Shown here in pieces: positions 38,201 through 43,693 of a stretch of DNA of 64,000 nucleotides. This DNA comes from Sphaerolaimus hirsutus (lineage: Eukaryota; Nematoda; Chromadorea; Monhysterida; Sphaerolaimidae). The notes beneath the pieces are model-generated. The model was not told where the DNA came from, ran no database searches, and worked only from the letters and a program-made list of their open reading frames with translations. The stretch spans positions 25,096,315-25,160,314 of the forward strand of contig OZ038454.1 of the NCBI GenBank assembly GCA_964036195.1. Direction: 5' to 3'. The first letter of the stretch is position 1; the number at the start of each line of letters is the position of its first letter. A program made the position numbers and the translations under genes.

Positions 38201-41200
38201 TCGGAGATGCTTAAAATTTTTTTTTAAATAGAATCGATTGAAAATGTGTTATATATTCGGAGCCGTAAATCGTCCCAACCTATCCCAATCAACGCATGAT
38301 CCCTGGGAACCTAAACACCTCCGGACATCTGCGTCCGTTCGATACCCCCCCCCACTGCGTGTGCAAATGTCCAGCGGTGTTTGATGCCCACAGCTTCTGC
38401 GTCTCGCAACCACCCCGTATCCACAAACAACCCCCACAAAACCCCACCCCCTTCCCCAGCGTGGCGCTGCACGTGGACGACAGCACGCACATGAGCGCCT
38501 TGATCGACCCGCCGCCCGGCTGGGCCGCCCTGCCGCGCACCTGGGACGTCCTGTCGCTGCTGAGCGGCGACGACGCCGACTCGTCCTGGTGCCAGTCCCA
38601 GACCCTGTAAAGTGCCCTGTAGAATGGAAAATGTCACGCAAAGTGTCAAAAGTCATGTAAAATGCGCTGCAAAATGGCAACCGAGTTGCCATTTTGCAGC
38701 GTATTTTACATGACTTTTGACACTTTGCGTGGCATTTTACATTTTACAGGGCACTTTACAGGGTCTGGGACTGCCCCCTGGTCGGGCTGCGTGGCCGACA
38801 TGATTTTCGCCGGCGCCCTGATGGACTTTGCCCAGGCAGATGTGAAAAATCAAGTTTCGGTGAATGGATGTCCACTGGCCACTATGGATGCCGAGCCGGC
38901 GCGGGCAACTGGTGTTGTTGGAGAGGAGAAACATCGCACGCCCAAGTTTACGCAGCCGCCGCTAGCGCCGCCCTGTGAGTGTGCATTGGTGTTTACTGGC
39001 CCATCCTAGGCCGCCTTTTCAAATGACTATATTTGTCAATAATCTAGGAAAGTTTCAAATGGCTTGGATTCACCATAAATCGTGAATGTGAAACTTTAAT
39101 CGTCACTAAGCGTAAATAAAGTGTCCGATGCACTGTAAGCATTTTCTTGGGACTTACAAATATTATGTTACTTAACAGGACTTTGTTCCCACAAACACTA
39201 GTTGACACCGGAAATAAATGTCAACTGAATGTCAACTAAATAACACAAAAACAATTTTTTTTAAGCATCACACTTGACAGAAAACATGAAAATAAACAAC
39301 AAAAATTATACTAGGTATGCTCTATCATCACAGGAAAGTTGAAATCACATCCCCAGATAATCAACCAAAATCCAGTTGACACTCATTTCCATGTCAACTA
39401 CTGTTCACTACCCTTTGTCACATTCCCCATCACATCTTGTCACCCCCCCCCCCCTTAGCGGTGTCTAGCGTGTCGTCGCTGGAGGCGAGCCAGTGCGCGC
39501 TGCCCTTGACGCCGCTGGGCGTGCGCGAGGACTCTGCCGGCATGCGCTTCGGCCGCTCCCCAGACAGCCGCATCGAGTTCGGCCAGCTGCCGCAGCAGTT
39601 GGATACTAGGTTTGTACACACTAGGCGTGTGTGTGATGGAGTGGATGTGTTGTTGGGATTTTGCTTTGCGACAGCGCGTGAGGTTGCCGTATTTTTGGTC
39701 TTTGTTAGTGATGGAATGAAGCCCTATATTAATGACGCCAAATGGCGCCAGCGCTGGGCCTGTGCCTCTATGGCGCCATTGGCGCTTGGCGACTTTTTCT
39801 CTGGCGCCTGGCGTCATTTGTTGAATGGAGCCTGGCGCTACTTATCCTAGCGCTTTTCCATCACTAGTCCATGTATTTATACATTTATGTAACTTATTGG
39901 CGCTGCGCACACCAGCGTATTACCGTGAGTAAATTGGGACTTTGGTAAACTCATTAATCGGCTTCGAACATTTGATGTGCGGCAACATCCAGGACAATGA
40001 GTTTTCAGCTCAGACCTATAAAGTAATTTTTCATCTACTTCTACGATTTTTAAACTTTTTTCTACATCTTGAACCTTTAACCCCCGCGAACCCCCAAACT
40101 CCACAAAACTTTTTTCTAGCTATCTCTGGAGTTTTTCCAGCCTACTCTGGAGCGATAAGCTATCTATCCAACCCCCTGGAGGGTCAACATCTAGAATACC
40201 CCCGACATGCACAGCGAGCAACATGCTAAGAGGCACAAGCTCGTCAACAACGATTCATCATAACGTTATCGTTCCACCCTCGCAGGGGCACGATCAGCCT
40301 ATCGTTCCGCGCGGTGGCCTCGTCGGGGCTGTTGGCGTTCACGAGCAACGCGGAGAAGACGGACTACGCGGCGCTGTACTTGCACCGGGGCAACGTGGTC
40401 TTCAAGTACGACAGCGGCAGCGGGCCGGCCATGCTGCGCAGCCCCCACGCGTATATGGATGGGGAGTGGCACATGGTGCGTTATGGGTTGCGGGGTTGTG
40501 GGTGGTAACAGTGACGGTGACGGTGGTGGATTCTGTGGGAAGAAGTGTAAATTTTTTTAATTTTTTTTTCTAAAATGACTTCGAATTACAATTTTTCCTG
40601 ACATAACTTTAAGATTTTGCGAATGTTTTTAGAAAAAATAGTTGAATATAAGTTTTAGAATTTTTGATTTTCTTGGTGAGAAATGAAAATTCGAAAATGT
40701 TTTGAAATTATCAAATTTCGTTTGCCATCGCTAAGCACCAATTCACAATCTAAACCACCAAACTCCCGGGTCCCTCCACCAACCCGCCTCTTCACCCTTC
40801 CAGCTATCAGCGGAGCGTGACGGCCGTCGCGGCTGGCTGATCGTGGACGGGCGCGAAGTGGCCCGCGGCGAGTCGCCCGGCCGGACGCACAGCGTCGAGT
40901 CGCAGCCGCCGCTCTACGTGGGCGGGGTGCCGCCGCACATGACACACGTGCTGCTGAGATTGGTGCAGGTGCGCGGGGGTTTCCTGAGGGGTTTTAACTG
41001 GGGTGGTGGTGATGCACTGGGATGCCAGTTAATGGTGCCAAATTTCCAAAATGTTTAAATGGTGCCAATGTAGGAAATAGCGAGAAGCGGATTGGGACCA
41101 CGACGTTACTACTGTAAACACTTTTATAGATCAGTACGTGTCCGGAGCTAGTTGCGCAATTAGTCAGATATTAGACAGTTACACGGCAAAAAGTTATGAT

Positions 41201-43448
41201 ATACTCGGCGGGCAGCACGCTATGCATATTTCTGAAGGAAACACTCCATCATGACGTCATGGTGAATAAAATCCAAATTCAGGAAAAACATTCGTCGTTC
41301 GTAGTATAATTAAAATTTCATTAATTTTAATAAAACGGAATTGGCACAGAAATGTTCATCGCTTAACCAGTATCCAACCACTATCCATCCATCCATTTCA
41401 CCGCCACCAGGAAGCCCACCCCTCTTTTGCGGGCTGCCTGCGCGACCTATCCATCAATTCTGTGCCGCTGGAGACCGAGGGAGAGGACGTCCGCTCGAAC
41501 GACATGGCGCCCTGCTCAGAGTACACCGAGCCCGGCCTCAAGTTCGGCAACGCCGGCGGCTGGGCCAAGTTGCCCAGGTTCGTTTTGTGGGTGGATAGTG
41601 ATTATGTGTGGGTTTTTCAGTGGTGCGATGCGGGTATAATTTGAAGCTGTACTTTGACCTAACTTTTGTACATACTTTTTGATTTGAGAATGCTTTAAGT
41701 CAATTTTTAACATAAAACCACTTGCATTGAATCCATGTTTCTACAAAAACACAGAATGTTTCTTTGTTTTCTTGTAAAAAAACTTTGGTTTTTACTAAAA
41801 ACACAACAAAACAGTAGCTCAAGGTTTTTGCAGCAAAACTCAAAACACAGGTATTTTTTTGAATACCGTATTTCCTCAAAATACCCCCGTGGGTTTATTT
41901 TGTCAGAGTGAGAATTTTGAGGGGGGGGGATTATACTTTCGCCAGAAACCATGCTCACATTAACTGTATCCTCAACCTCACTTGCACATCGCAGAGACGT
42001 GGCCATCTCGGACCAGTTCAGCCTGGAGCTGAGCGTCAAGCCGCGCGTGCACACGGCCGTGCTGCTGGCGCTCGGCGACGAGCACGTCTACGTCACGCTG
42101 CAGCTCAGCGACGGCGTGCTCGTGTTCACCGTGAATGCTGGCCATGTGAGTGGGGTGGGTGTAGATGGTCTGGTGGGTGACAGTACCGAGCCCTGTAAAA
42201 TGTGAGATCCAGTGTGAAATGTCACGCGAATTTGTGAATTGGCATGCAATGTGTCGGGAAAGTGTCAAATTGACACTGTCAATTGTCACGTAGTCGTGTG
42301 TCAAGTTCAGTAGTCGATTTTTTGTTTTGATTGACATTTTACATGAACGCGTGGTCCCCGCTGGAAGCGTGCCAAGTACTTTTTTATCAATGCGATTTTC
42401 ATAAAAAGTTTAGTTAAGTAATCTCTGTTGTGAATAAGTGAACGTATAGCGCCATAACAATGATTTTTTCCATCTTTTATACAAAAATCGCATGCTTCAT
42501 CATCATTGGCACGCTTCCAACGTGAGACATAAATGCGTGCGGTGGCAGAGTATCTGCCGATGTCCGCCGAGTATACAACGTCCACCCACCCTTAGGGCGC
42601 CGACTCGGCGACGCACGAGCGCAGCGGCGACGAGCGGGCGCTGTGCGACGGCCACTGGCACACGATCAAGGTGCACAAGGCCAAGAACATCATGACCCTG
42701 ACCGTGGACGGCGAGAGCGGCCCGCCCAAGCTGCTCAAGCGGCCCACCAAGCAGTGGCTGCTCGACAACCAGCACACGTTGGGCGTGGCCCACAAGATGG
42801 ACGTGTACTTGGGCGGCGTGCCGCAGGGATATGTCAATGGCGGGTTGAAGACCACTGGTGAGTGTGAGATGGGGATTAGGTGCCCTTGGGATAACTGCAC
42901 CACCCCTTGAAGTCCATGGTAGAAGGGACGTGTTCTAGAATTACCCCCCCCCCTGTGTAAAGAATACGCCCTGGAAAAAGTCCCATTTTTGTAAATAAAT
43001 GCTATAAATATGGAGTGAGTCATTGACTGGGAATAAATGAATCAATACATAAATAGTAGTGCACGCAGGACTTGATTATTTGCAAATTATGCAATGCTAG
43101 TGATGTATTTTCTATTATAAATTTGTCGTTATATCTTATTATCCAAATCTTATTTTGCCAACATCCTTGCGAAATAATGATCCCTTTGAATAGCGCCCCA
43201 CCTCGAACAACTCCCCCACAAAATGATTTTAACCGAAAATTAGTCTACAGGGGTTTATTCAAGGCTATACGGTAATCATCGTATACATACCTACCTGCCT
43301 ATACAACATATTTACCCTCGCAGAGCCGTTCGTGGGCTGCATCCGCGTACTGAACGTGGGTCGGCGCGCCAGATCACGCAAATCCGTCAACTTGCACCAG
43401 TTGACAACGGATGGGGACGTTGCCCAGGGAGAGTGCATTGTCAACTGA
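1648..43448 (+). CDS. LAMA: Laminin subunit alpha, 5'-partial, 51 exons to the stop codon
   Basis: Secreted basement-membrane glycoprotein; alpha chains assemble with beta and gamma chains through the coiled coil and bind cell receptors through the C-terminal LamG domains. Joining exons at GT-AG sites with consistent phase gives about 2,700 residues. In order: globular short-arm domain, four laminin EGF (LE) repeats plus a split one, L4 domain, remainder of the split LE plus six more, about 560 residues of coiled coil, five LamG domains, stop. Five C-terminal LamG domains identify an alpha chain; a globular domain ahead of the L4-split LE array resembles the alpha3/5, Drosophila LanA and nematode EPI-1 type. 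The LN domain and first LE repeats must lie upstream of base 1. Introns range from 66 bp to 5 kb and are full of repeats. One intron hosts an antisense gene, two are introner-like elements, and one seems to start with GC. A polyadenylation signal lies at 43688-43693. Exon edges are my reading, with no transcript support. Confidence 0.93.
1749..2632 (+). repeat. Two laminin introns with decayed introner-like sequence
   Basis: In the first intron (1749-2142), 1825-1940 holds TTTTACATGTCATTTTACA words and GGGACTGGC. In the second (2295-2632), 2361-2575 keeps CCCCCAGACCTGTAAAG, ATGCAAAGTATCAAAAGTCATG-type words and ends CATTTTACAATTTACAG. The order matches the fresh introner-like copies, but the termini no longer coincide with the splice sites. 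Confidence 0.55.
2897..3217. mobile_element. Short inverted-repeat element with GGTCCC-rich interior
   Basis: Ends GGGTTCAAACGGGACC and GGTCCCGTTTGAACC are inverted repeats. The interior is an irregular array of GGTCCC separated by CAATTGGAAAAAGCCA spacers. Same family as 17464-17597 and 34806-35205, which carry GGGATC instead. Intronic, after laminin exon 2851. Confidence 0.85.
3473..3560. mobile_element. One end of a CCGTATTTGCTCGAATAA-type element
   Basis: Begins TACCGTATTTGCTCGAATAA and carries GGGGAATTATTC; the partner end is not evident before exon 3640. The remaining introns up to 5139 (3827-4418 and 4701-5139) show only AT-rich sequence and a 16-base G run near 5080. Confidence 0.5.
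5322..7876 (+). CDS. LAMA: Laminin alpha exons 7-11: first LE (laminin EGF) array
   Basis: Exons 5322-5416, 5835-5951, 6672-6876, 7306-7489 and 7775-7876. Four complete eight-cysteine LE repeats can be read, beginning [42 protein letters not shown] and [15 protein letters not shown] fifth ([12 protein letters not shown]) is interrupted by the following L4 domain, as in other laminin short arms. The conserved spacing CxCx(n)GxxCxxCxxGxxG is evident. Exons at 6672 and 7306 have strongly GC-rich third positions, while 5322, 5835 and 7775 do not. Acceptors at 6672 and 7306 follow pure C tracts. Confidence 0.93.
5417..5834 (+). repeat. Laminin intron with short tandem duplications
   Basis: TAGTTTTGTTTACTGGCTAA occurs twice in tandem at 5541-5590, followed by two copies of CATAATAAATTG. 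Otherwise plain AT-rich intron. Confidence 0.6.
6190..6440. mobile_element. Hairpin element, GGAAGCGTGCCAA family (copy 1)
   Basis: Left core TGGAAGGAGTGCCAACGATA and right core TTGGCACGCTTCCAATG are inverted, with GAGACATAAATAA beyond the right core and GTATACTCGGCGGACA just outside. Two further copies lie at 29990-30240 and 42342-42580. The intron's left part (5985-6040) holds a CCCCCTGAGTAAC stretch related to the C-rich elements. Confidence 0.8.
7019..7227. mobile_element. CCGTATTTGCTTGAATAATTCCCC inverted-repeat element
   Basis: Left end TACCGTATTTGCTTGAATAA and right end TTATTCGAGCAAATACGGTA are inverted repeats. The interior alternates AATTCCCC and GGGGAATT words. A complete short member of a family seen in fragments across the window. 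Confidence 0.85.
7957..9037 (+). CDS. LAMA: Laminin alpha exons 12-15: L4 (laminin B / domain IV) module
   Basis: Exons 7957-8064, 8154-8266, 8342-8462 and 8756-9037. The translation [17 protein letters not shown], then [35 protein letters not shown], and finally a helix-like stretch with LKIKASYY matches the laminin B domain inserted within an LE repeat. Cysteines resume at [13 protein letters not shown], finishing the split LE. The acceptor at 8756 (ATCCAAG, no pyrimidine tract) is weak but preserves frame. A run of five arginines ([12 protein letters not shown]) in the last exon is unusual for this domain; it may be a basic protease site or a surface loop. Confidence 0.85.
8463..8755 (+). 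other. Laminin intron, no recognised content
   Basis: AT-rich sequence with TTTTTTGAAAA-type runs; nothing recognised. Confidence 0.6.
9091..9659. mobile_element. AGATAGATAGC / poly-G word element
   Basis: Imperfect terminal repeats CACGTCTCCACGCAGGGGT and ACCCCTGTCTCCACGTG. The interior repeats GATAGATAGCTGA and long G or C runs. Fragments of the same type occur at 12880-12985, 32080-32135 and 40080-40205. The rest of this intron (9660-9989) is AT-rich with nothing recognised. Confidence 0.7.
9990..12697 (+). CDS. LAMA: Laminin alpha exons 16-22: second LE array
   Basis: Exons 9990-10109, 10431-10645, 11225-11337, 11407-11505, 11750-11925, 12118-12223 and 12554-12697. After the remainder of the split LE ([10 protein letters not shown]) there are six full repeats, starting [55 protein letters not shown] and [13 protein letters not shown]. 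The intron after 11337 seems to start with GC (CACCG|GCTATT) because no GT keeps the frame; it is only 69 bp. The intron between 11925 and 12118 is an introner-like element that splits the fifth of these repeats between TQ and CNVTSGQC, inside its CxxTSGQC motif. Confidence 0.93.
10789..10990. repeat. TTACACTT-word repeat
   Basis: Irregular array of TTTACACTTACAC and AAGTGTATTTAC words in the laminin intron between 10645 and 11225; termini unclear. The rest of this intron and the preceding one (10110-10430) show nothing. Confidence 0.65.
11926..12117 (+). mobile_element. Introner-like element forming a complete laminin intron
   Basis: The 192-bp intron is itself a near-perfect palindrome. 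It starts GTGCCAGTCCCAGACCCTGT and ends ACAGGGTCTGGGACTGCCCC plus CAG, with the hairpin tip at GGCAACTCGGTTGCC. CAG stands immediately before the element and at its 3' end, as a target duplication would. Exon phase 0 is kept on both sides, inside one LE repeat. Confidence 0.85.
12698..13423 (+). repeat. Laminin intron of mixed repeat fragments
   Basis: 12760-12812 holds GGCGCCATGG-type words ending near CCATTCCATCACC; 12880-12985 is an AGATAGCT fragment; 13068-13120 has three copies of CTTGTGCACCGGGTTTA; 13300-13390 is a C-rich AAATACCCCC fragment ending GGGGGTATTTCGAGGAA. Confidence 0.65.
13424..20442 (+). CDS. LAMA: Laminin alpha exons 23-33: domain I/II coiled coil
   Basis: Exons 13424-13575, 13729-13830, 14757-14891, 15224-15365, 16255-16409, 16681-16803, 17040-17200, 18246-18441, 18917-19100, 19648-19841 and 20296-20442: about 560 residues, the usual size of this region. 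It opens with [12 protein letters not shown], the cysteine pair at the trimer junction, and continues as heptad-rich sequence dense in Leu, Ala, Glu, Asp, Gln and Lys with several NxS/T sequons. This is the long-arm rod that pairs with beta and gamma chains. The joint 15365/16255 is chosen because it alone keeps frame among nearby sites (VEQAVR then LLENVTSL). A 27-bp minisatellite fills the intron before 18246. Confidence 0.9.
13929..14611. mobile_element. AAGTACCGATCTACA-word inverted-repeat element
   Basis: Left end GGGTGTGCTTCTAAAAGTACC and right end GGTACTTTTAGAAGCACACCC are inverted. The same AAAAGTACCGATCTACA word recurs about six times with small changes through the interior. Intronic, between coiled-coil exons. 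Confidence 0.9.
14697..14745 (+). repeat. 12-bp tandem repeat
   Basis: About four copies of GCTTGTTATTTA just upstream of the laminin acceptor at 14757. Confidence 0.8.
15366..15688 (+). other. Laminin intron, left part, no recognised content
   Basis: AT-rich sequence between exon 15365 and the C-rich element; nothing recognised. Confidence 0.6.
15689..16147. mobile_element. C-rich CCGTATTTCCTCGAAATACCCCC element (copy 1)
   Basis: Left end TACCGTATTTCCTCGAAATA and right end TATTTCGAGGAAATACGGTA are inverted repeats. The interior has long C runs broken by CTCGAAATA, a doubled CCACTATGAAACAATCACC, and a unique core around ACGTACATGACAAATACAG. Near-identical to 33255-33713. Confidence 0.9.
17201..17463 (+). 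other. Laminin intron, AT-rich left part
   Basis: AT-rich, with two copies of ATTGTATGTGTAATTTTA-like sequence; nothing else seen. Confidence 0.5.
17464..17597. mobile_element. Short inverted-repeat element with CCCGAT interior
   Basis: CTAGGGTTCAAACGGGATCC at the left and ATCCCATTTGAACCCTAG at the right are inverted; between them CCCGAT repeats. Family of 2897-3217 and 34806-35205. Confidence 0.85.
17610..18233 (+). repeat. 27-bp minisatellite, about 23 copies
   Basis: Unit CCCCTTTGCGCATCTAAACA plus CCCAGTG, very uniform apart from a CATTCAGTG variant in some units and ATCAAAACA in two. The unit is a multiple of three without stops, so several frames stay open and yield spurious repetitive ORFs on both strands. 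It lies in a laminin intron and ends about 12 bp before exon 18246. Confidence 0.97.
18630..18866 (-). mobile_element. Decayed introner-like element in reverse orientation
   Basis: The right edge ACATGTCCGGGACTGGCACC is the reverse complement of the GTGCCAGTCCC terminus; the left edge is GTGCGCCCAGACTCTATAAA. The interior shares the inverted ATCCAAATCT/AGATTTGGAT pair with 45229-45431. It lies inside a larger laminin intron rather than forming it. Confidence 0.6.
19101..19647 (+). other. Laminin intron, no recognised content
   Basis: AT-rich intron between coiled-coil exons. The next intron (19842-20295) is the same; neither shows a recognisable element. Confidence 0.6.
20483..22106. mobile_element. 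Composite of nested C/G-run and GGCGCC-word elements
   Basis: Outer edges TACCGTATTTGCTTGTATAA and TTATTCAAGCAAACATG belong to the CCGTATTTGC family. Inside, ATCCAGGATTTTTGAGCGGGG (20772) and CCCCGCTCAAAAATCCTGCG (21846) are inverted, as are several GGGGCTGCAGCCCC blocks. GGCGCCATTGGCGTTGGC words occur at 20875-20910, 21240-21330 and 21690-21770. CGCGCTTGCGCGCAA repeats appear twice. The right edge is about 25 bp from the LamG1 acceptor. Confidence 0.7.
22129..24832 (+). CDS. LAMA: Laminin alpha exons 34-36: LamG domain 1
   Basis: Exons 22129-22436, 24227-24428 and 24670-24832. The start [18 protein letters not shown] directly follows the coiled coil, and the fold is recognisable from [30 protein letters not shown] and LYIGGVP. 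The usual late GC(I/V) motif is replaced by [12 protein letters not shown], so the normal C-terminal LamG cysteine is absent. The first acceptor lies about 30 bp from the right end of a large composite repeat. The domain's last exon is followed by a 3.96-kb intron containing the antisense TMEM30 gene. Confidence 0.9.
22605..22965. repeat. CGAAACCCGTTATC-word repeat
   Basis: CGAAACCCGTTA recurs about six times at irregular spacing, with GTAACCCGTTAAGGACCAA at the left and AACCCGTTAAGGAACAA at the right. The rest of the intron from 22437 is unremarkable. Confidence 0.75.
23545..24096. mobile_element. ACGTAAA/TTTACGT-word element (copy 1)
   Basis: Left GTTGTTAAAACGTATTTACG and right GTACTTTTAACAACTC are inverted. 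The interior is saturated with TACGTTTAC, AAAGTACG and ACTCGAGTA words. Related copies lie at 36389-36683 and 50158-50695. Intron between LamG1 exons; 22970-23540 otherwise shows nothing definite. Confidence 0.85.
24443..24533 (+). repeat. 30-bp tandem repeat, three copies
   Basis: Unit TGACCTTTTGTCCATTTTAT plus TGTTTTTCCG, immediately after a laminin donor. Confidence 0.9.
24850..24855 (-). promoter_or_regulatory. Probable polyadenylation signal of TMEM30
   Basis: AATAAA on the - strand, about 110 bases past the TMEM30 stop and 18-23 bp from laminin exon 36 on the other strand. Confidence 0.5.
24965..28236 (-). CDS. TMEM30: CDC50/TMEM30 family protein (P4-ATPase flippase beta subunit), five exons
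   Basis: Exons in transcript order: 28236-28092, 27277-26982, 26913-26715, 26217-25961 and 25261-24965, giving 397 residues with every joint in phase. Family members pair with P4-ATPases and are needed for their exit from the ER and for phospholipid flipping. Visible features: cytosolic N-terminus; first membrane segment around residues 65-90 ([20 protein letters not shown]); a large cysteine-containing ectodomain with [64 protein letters not shown] and several NxS/T sequons; second membrane segment near the end ([18 protein letters not shown]). Exon 5 starts [13 protein letters not shown], a hallmark of the family, which fixes the preceding donor at GTTAGA. The whole gene lies antisense within one laminin intron. 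Its codons are AT-rich, unlike most laminin exons. An AATAAA on this strand at 24855-24850 falls only 18-23 bp from laminin exon 36. Confidence 0.95.
25594..25947. mobile_element. C-rich CCGTATTTCCTCGAAATACCCCC element in TMEM30 intron 4
   Basis: Left end TACCATATTTCCTCGAAATA and right end TATTTCGAGGAAATACGGTA are inverted. The interior carries G runs with TATTTCGAGGGG words. Its right end is about 13 bp from TMEM30 exon 4. Confidence 0.8.
26530..26695. mobile_element. Small foldback in TMEM30 intron 3
   Basis: GTTATTTCTGCAATGGTAAG at 26550 is repeated inverted as CTTACCATTGCAGAAATAAC at 26667; both arms extend through TACTTGATGTACACA. The remaining intron, from 26218, has no recognised content. 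Confidence 0.8.
27376..27890. repeat. Word repeats in TMEM30 intron 1
   Basis: TAGTGATGGAATGATGCC begins a GGTGCC-type fragment at 27377; 27555-27680 has TGTCAAATCCCATG and GACTTTACACTAGGG words resembling decayed introner sequence; 27715-27890 is a TTGACTTT/CTTTAC-rich stretch. Confidence 0.5.
28793..35937 (+). CDS. LAMA: Laminin alpha exons 37-40: LamG domain 2
   Basis: Exons 28793-28923, 33998-34169, 34258-34339 and 35757-35937. Sequence landmarks are [52 protein letters not shown] and [10 protein letters not shown]. The donor at 34340 (GTCAGT) is preferred over the GT three bases later because only it gives the phase needed for [10 protein letters not shown]. The two flanking exons are GC-rich and the two middle ones are AT-leaning. 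The 5-kb intron between the first two exons is almost entirely a large inverted-repeat element plus a second, C-rich element. Confidence 0.9.
29990..30240. mobile_element. Hairpin element, GGAAGCGTGCCAA family (copy 2)
   Basis: ATTGGAAGCGTGCCAATGAT at the left and ATTGGCATGCTTCCAACGTG at the right are inverted, followed by GAGACATAAATAAG. Nested inside the 4.2-kb element. Confidence 0.85.
31555..31730. repeat. GTACAACA-word repeat
   Basis: TTGTACAACA recurs about seven times with short spacers; preceded at 31460 by a solo TACCGTATTTCCTCGAAATA end. Confidence 0.75.
33255..33713. mobile_element. C-rich CCGTATTTCCTCGAAATACCCCC element (copy 2)
   Basis: Same ends and same unique core as 15689-16147, differing mainly in C-run length. 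The 33714-33997 remainder of the intron is unremarkable. Confidence 0.9.
34485..35519. mobile_element. CATCCCACATCTAAAC inverted-repeat element
   Basis: Left GGCTCATCCCACATCTAAAC and right GTTTAGATGTGAGATGACAC are inverted. TAGTTTTCACCGTGACT (34750) and GTCACGGTGAAAACTAG (35350) are a further inverted pair around the nested GGGATC element. A short copy lies at 56866-57128. Confidence 0.8.
34806..35205. mobile_element. Nested GGGATC-interior element
   Basis: AGGGTTCAAACGGGATTG at the left and CCCGTTTGAACCCT at the right are inverted. GGGATCGGGATC repeats fill the left half, with a unique middle. Inserted within 34485-35519. Confidence 0.85.
36313..36737. mobile_element. CGGCCGTAAAGTA element carrying an ACGTAAA element
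   Basis: CCGGCCGTAAAGTAGACCCG at the left and GGTTTACTTTACGGCCG at the right are inverted. Between them, 36389-36683 is an AGAGTTGTTAAAAGTACTG element with TACGTAAAC words. An isolated TACCGTATTTGCGTGAATAA end is at 35981. The rest of this laminin intron to 37363 shows AAAAACGTTTTTT words near 36100 and 37110 and little else. Confidence 0.75.
37364..38974 (+). CDS. LAMA: Laminin alpha exons 41-44: LamG domain 3, split by an introner-like element
   Basis: Exons 37364-37480, 37908-38110, 38460-38588 and 38781-38974. Landmarks are [45 protein letters not shown] and [18 protein letters not shown]. The last joint is exceptional: removing exactly 192 bp restores ...DADSSW|SGCVAD..., but the element runs GT...TG, with no AG at its 3' edge. 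Neither nearby AG inside the element nor the next AG in the exon (38836) keeps frame. Left unspliced, the reading frame meets TAA 21 bases into the element. The domain is complete only if this element is spliced with a non-canonical TG acceptor, or is absent in other alleles. Confidence 0.88.
37481..37907 (+). other. Laminin intron with a possible introner relic
   Basis: CCAGTCTCGCGCCCTGTAAA at 37541 resembles the introner terminus with a few changes; nothing else recognised. The next intron (38111-38459) has no recognised element. Confidence 0.4.
38589..38780 (+). mobile_element. Introner-like element in LamG3 with GT-TG boundaries
   Basis: 192 bp, starting GTGCCAGTCCCAGACCCTGT and ending ACAGGGTCTGGGACTGCCCC plus CTG. 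Palindromic, with hairpin tip GGCAACCGAGTTGCC. CTG precedes the element and recurs at its 3' end. Removing it restores the LamG3 frame exactly. Same length as 11926-12117. Confidence 0.85.
39198..39415. repeat. AGTTGACA-word fragment
   Basis: ACTAGTTGACACC, TGTCAACTGAATGTCAACTA and GTTGACACTC words in a laminin intron; likely a decayed relative of the 46234-49680 element. Confidence 0.5.
39459..41577 (+). CDS. LAMA: Laminin alpha exons 45-48: linker and LamG domain 4
   Basis: Exons 39459-39609, 40286-40475, 40804-40968 and 41411-41577. The first carries the LG3-LG4 linker ([12 protein letters not shown]) and the start of LG4 ([18 protein letters not shown]). It continues with [37 protein letters not shown] and [15 protein letters not shown], the canonical C-terminal GCLRDL motif. 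The end of the last exon ([12 protein letters not shown]) already begins LG5. These exons are among the most GC-rich in the window. Confidence 0.92.
39705..39867. mobile_element. TAGTGATGGAA element with GGCGCC interior
   Basis: TTAGTGATGGAATG at the left and TTCCATCACTA at the right are inverted; the interior is rich in GGCGCCA and TGGCGC words. An AGATAGC-type fragment follows at 40080-40205. Confidence 0.85.
40476..40803 (+). other. Laminin intron, no recognised content
   Basis: AT-rich; nothing recognised. The next intron (40969-41410) has only a GATATACTCGGCGGGCAGC fragment at 41198, and 41578-41994 has a solo TACCGTATTTCCTCAAAATA end at 41865. Confidence 0.55.
41995..43448 (+). CDS. 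LAMA: Laminin alpha exons 49-51: LamG domain 5 and C-terminus
   Basis: Exons 41995-42145, 42596-42857 and 43324-43448. Landmarks are [46 protein letters not shown] and [16 protein letters not shown], with the final cysteine in GECIVN followed by TGA. Tandem LG4-LG5 at the C-terminus is the receptor- and heparin-binding end of laminin alpha chains. The intron before 42596 holds a decayed introner-like stretch and a hairpin element whose right end reaches almost to the acceptor. Confidence 0.93.
42178..42345 (+). mobile_element. Decayed introner-like stretch
   Basis: ACCGAGCCCTGTAAAATGTG at the left, GTGTCAAATTGACACTGTCA in the middle and GACATTTTACATG at the right follow the order of the fresh elements but lack intact termini. 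Lies in the LamG5 intron. Confidence 0.5.
42342..42580. mobile_element. Hairpin element, GGAAGCGTGCCAA family (copy 3)
   Basis: CGCTGGAAGCGTGCCAAGTA and ATTGGCACGCTTCCAACGTG are inverted, followed by GAGACATAAATG and GTCCGCCGAGTATAC. Ends about 15 bp before laminin exon 42596. Confidence 0.85.
42935..43272. repeat. Last laminin intron with C-run element fragments
   Basis: TTACCCCCCCCCCTGTGTAA at 42941 and GGGTTTATTCAAGGCTATAC at 43251 suggest a degenerate member of the CCGTATTT group; the rest is AT-rich. Confidence 0.4.
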
Positions 43449-43687
43449 TTTTGAGTGCGCTTTGTGGATGATGATATTTTTTTGAATATTTTTTTAGGGT
43501 GATAGTGTTGTAGTTTTGCAGTTTTTGAGTAGGTATTTAGCACAGCAGCTTGTGGTGCATTTTTGTAGGAATTCATTGGTTCTATATACTGTCTATCTAG
43601 AAATGTTTATTGTTTAGAAATCGTGCCTCACATATTTATTAGCTACCGTGCCTTCATTCAATTGAATGTTTCGCATTTTATTTGGTA

Positions 43688-43693
43688 AATAAA
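43688..43693 (+). promoter_or_regulatory. Probable polyadenylation signal of laminin alpha
   Basis: AATAAA 240 bases past the laminin stop, within AT-rich 3' UTR; the first good match downstream. Confidence 0.6.
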
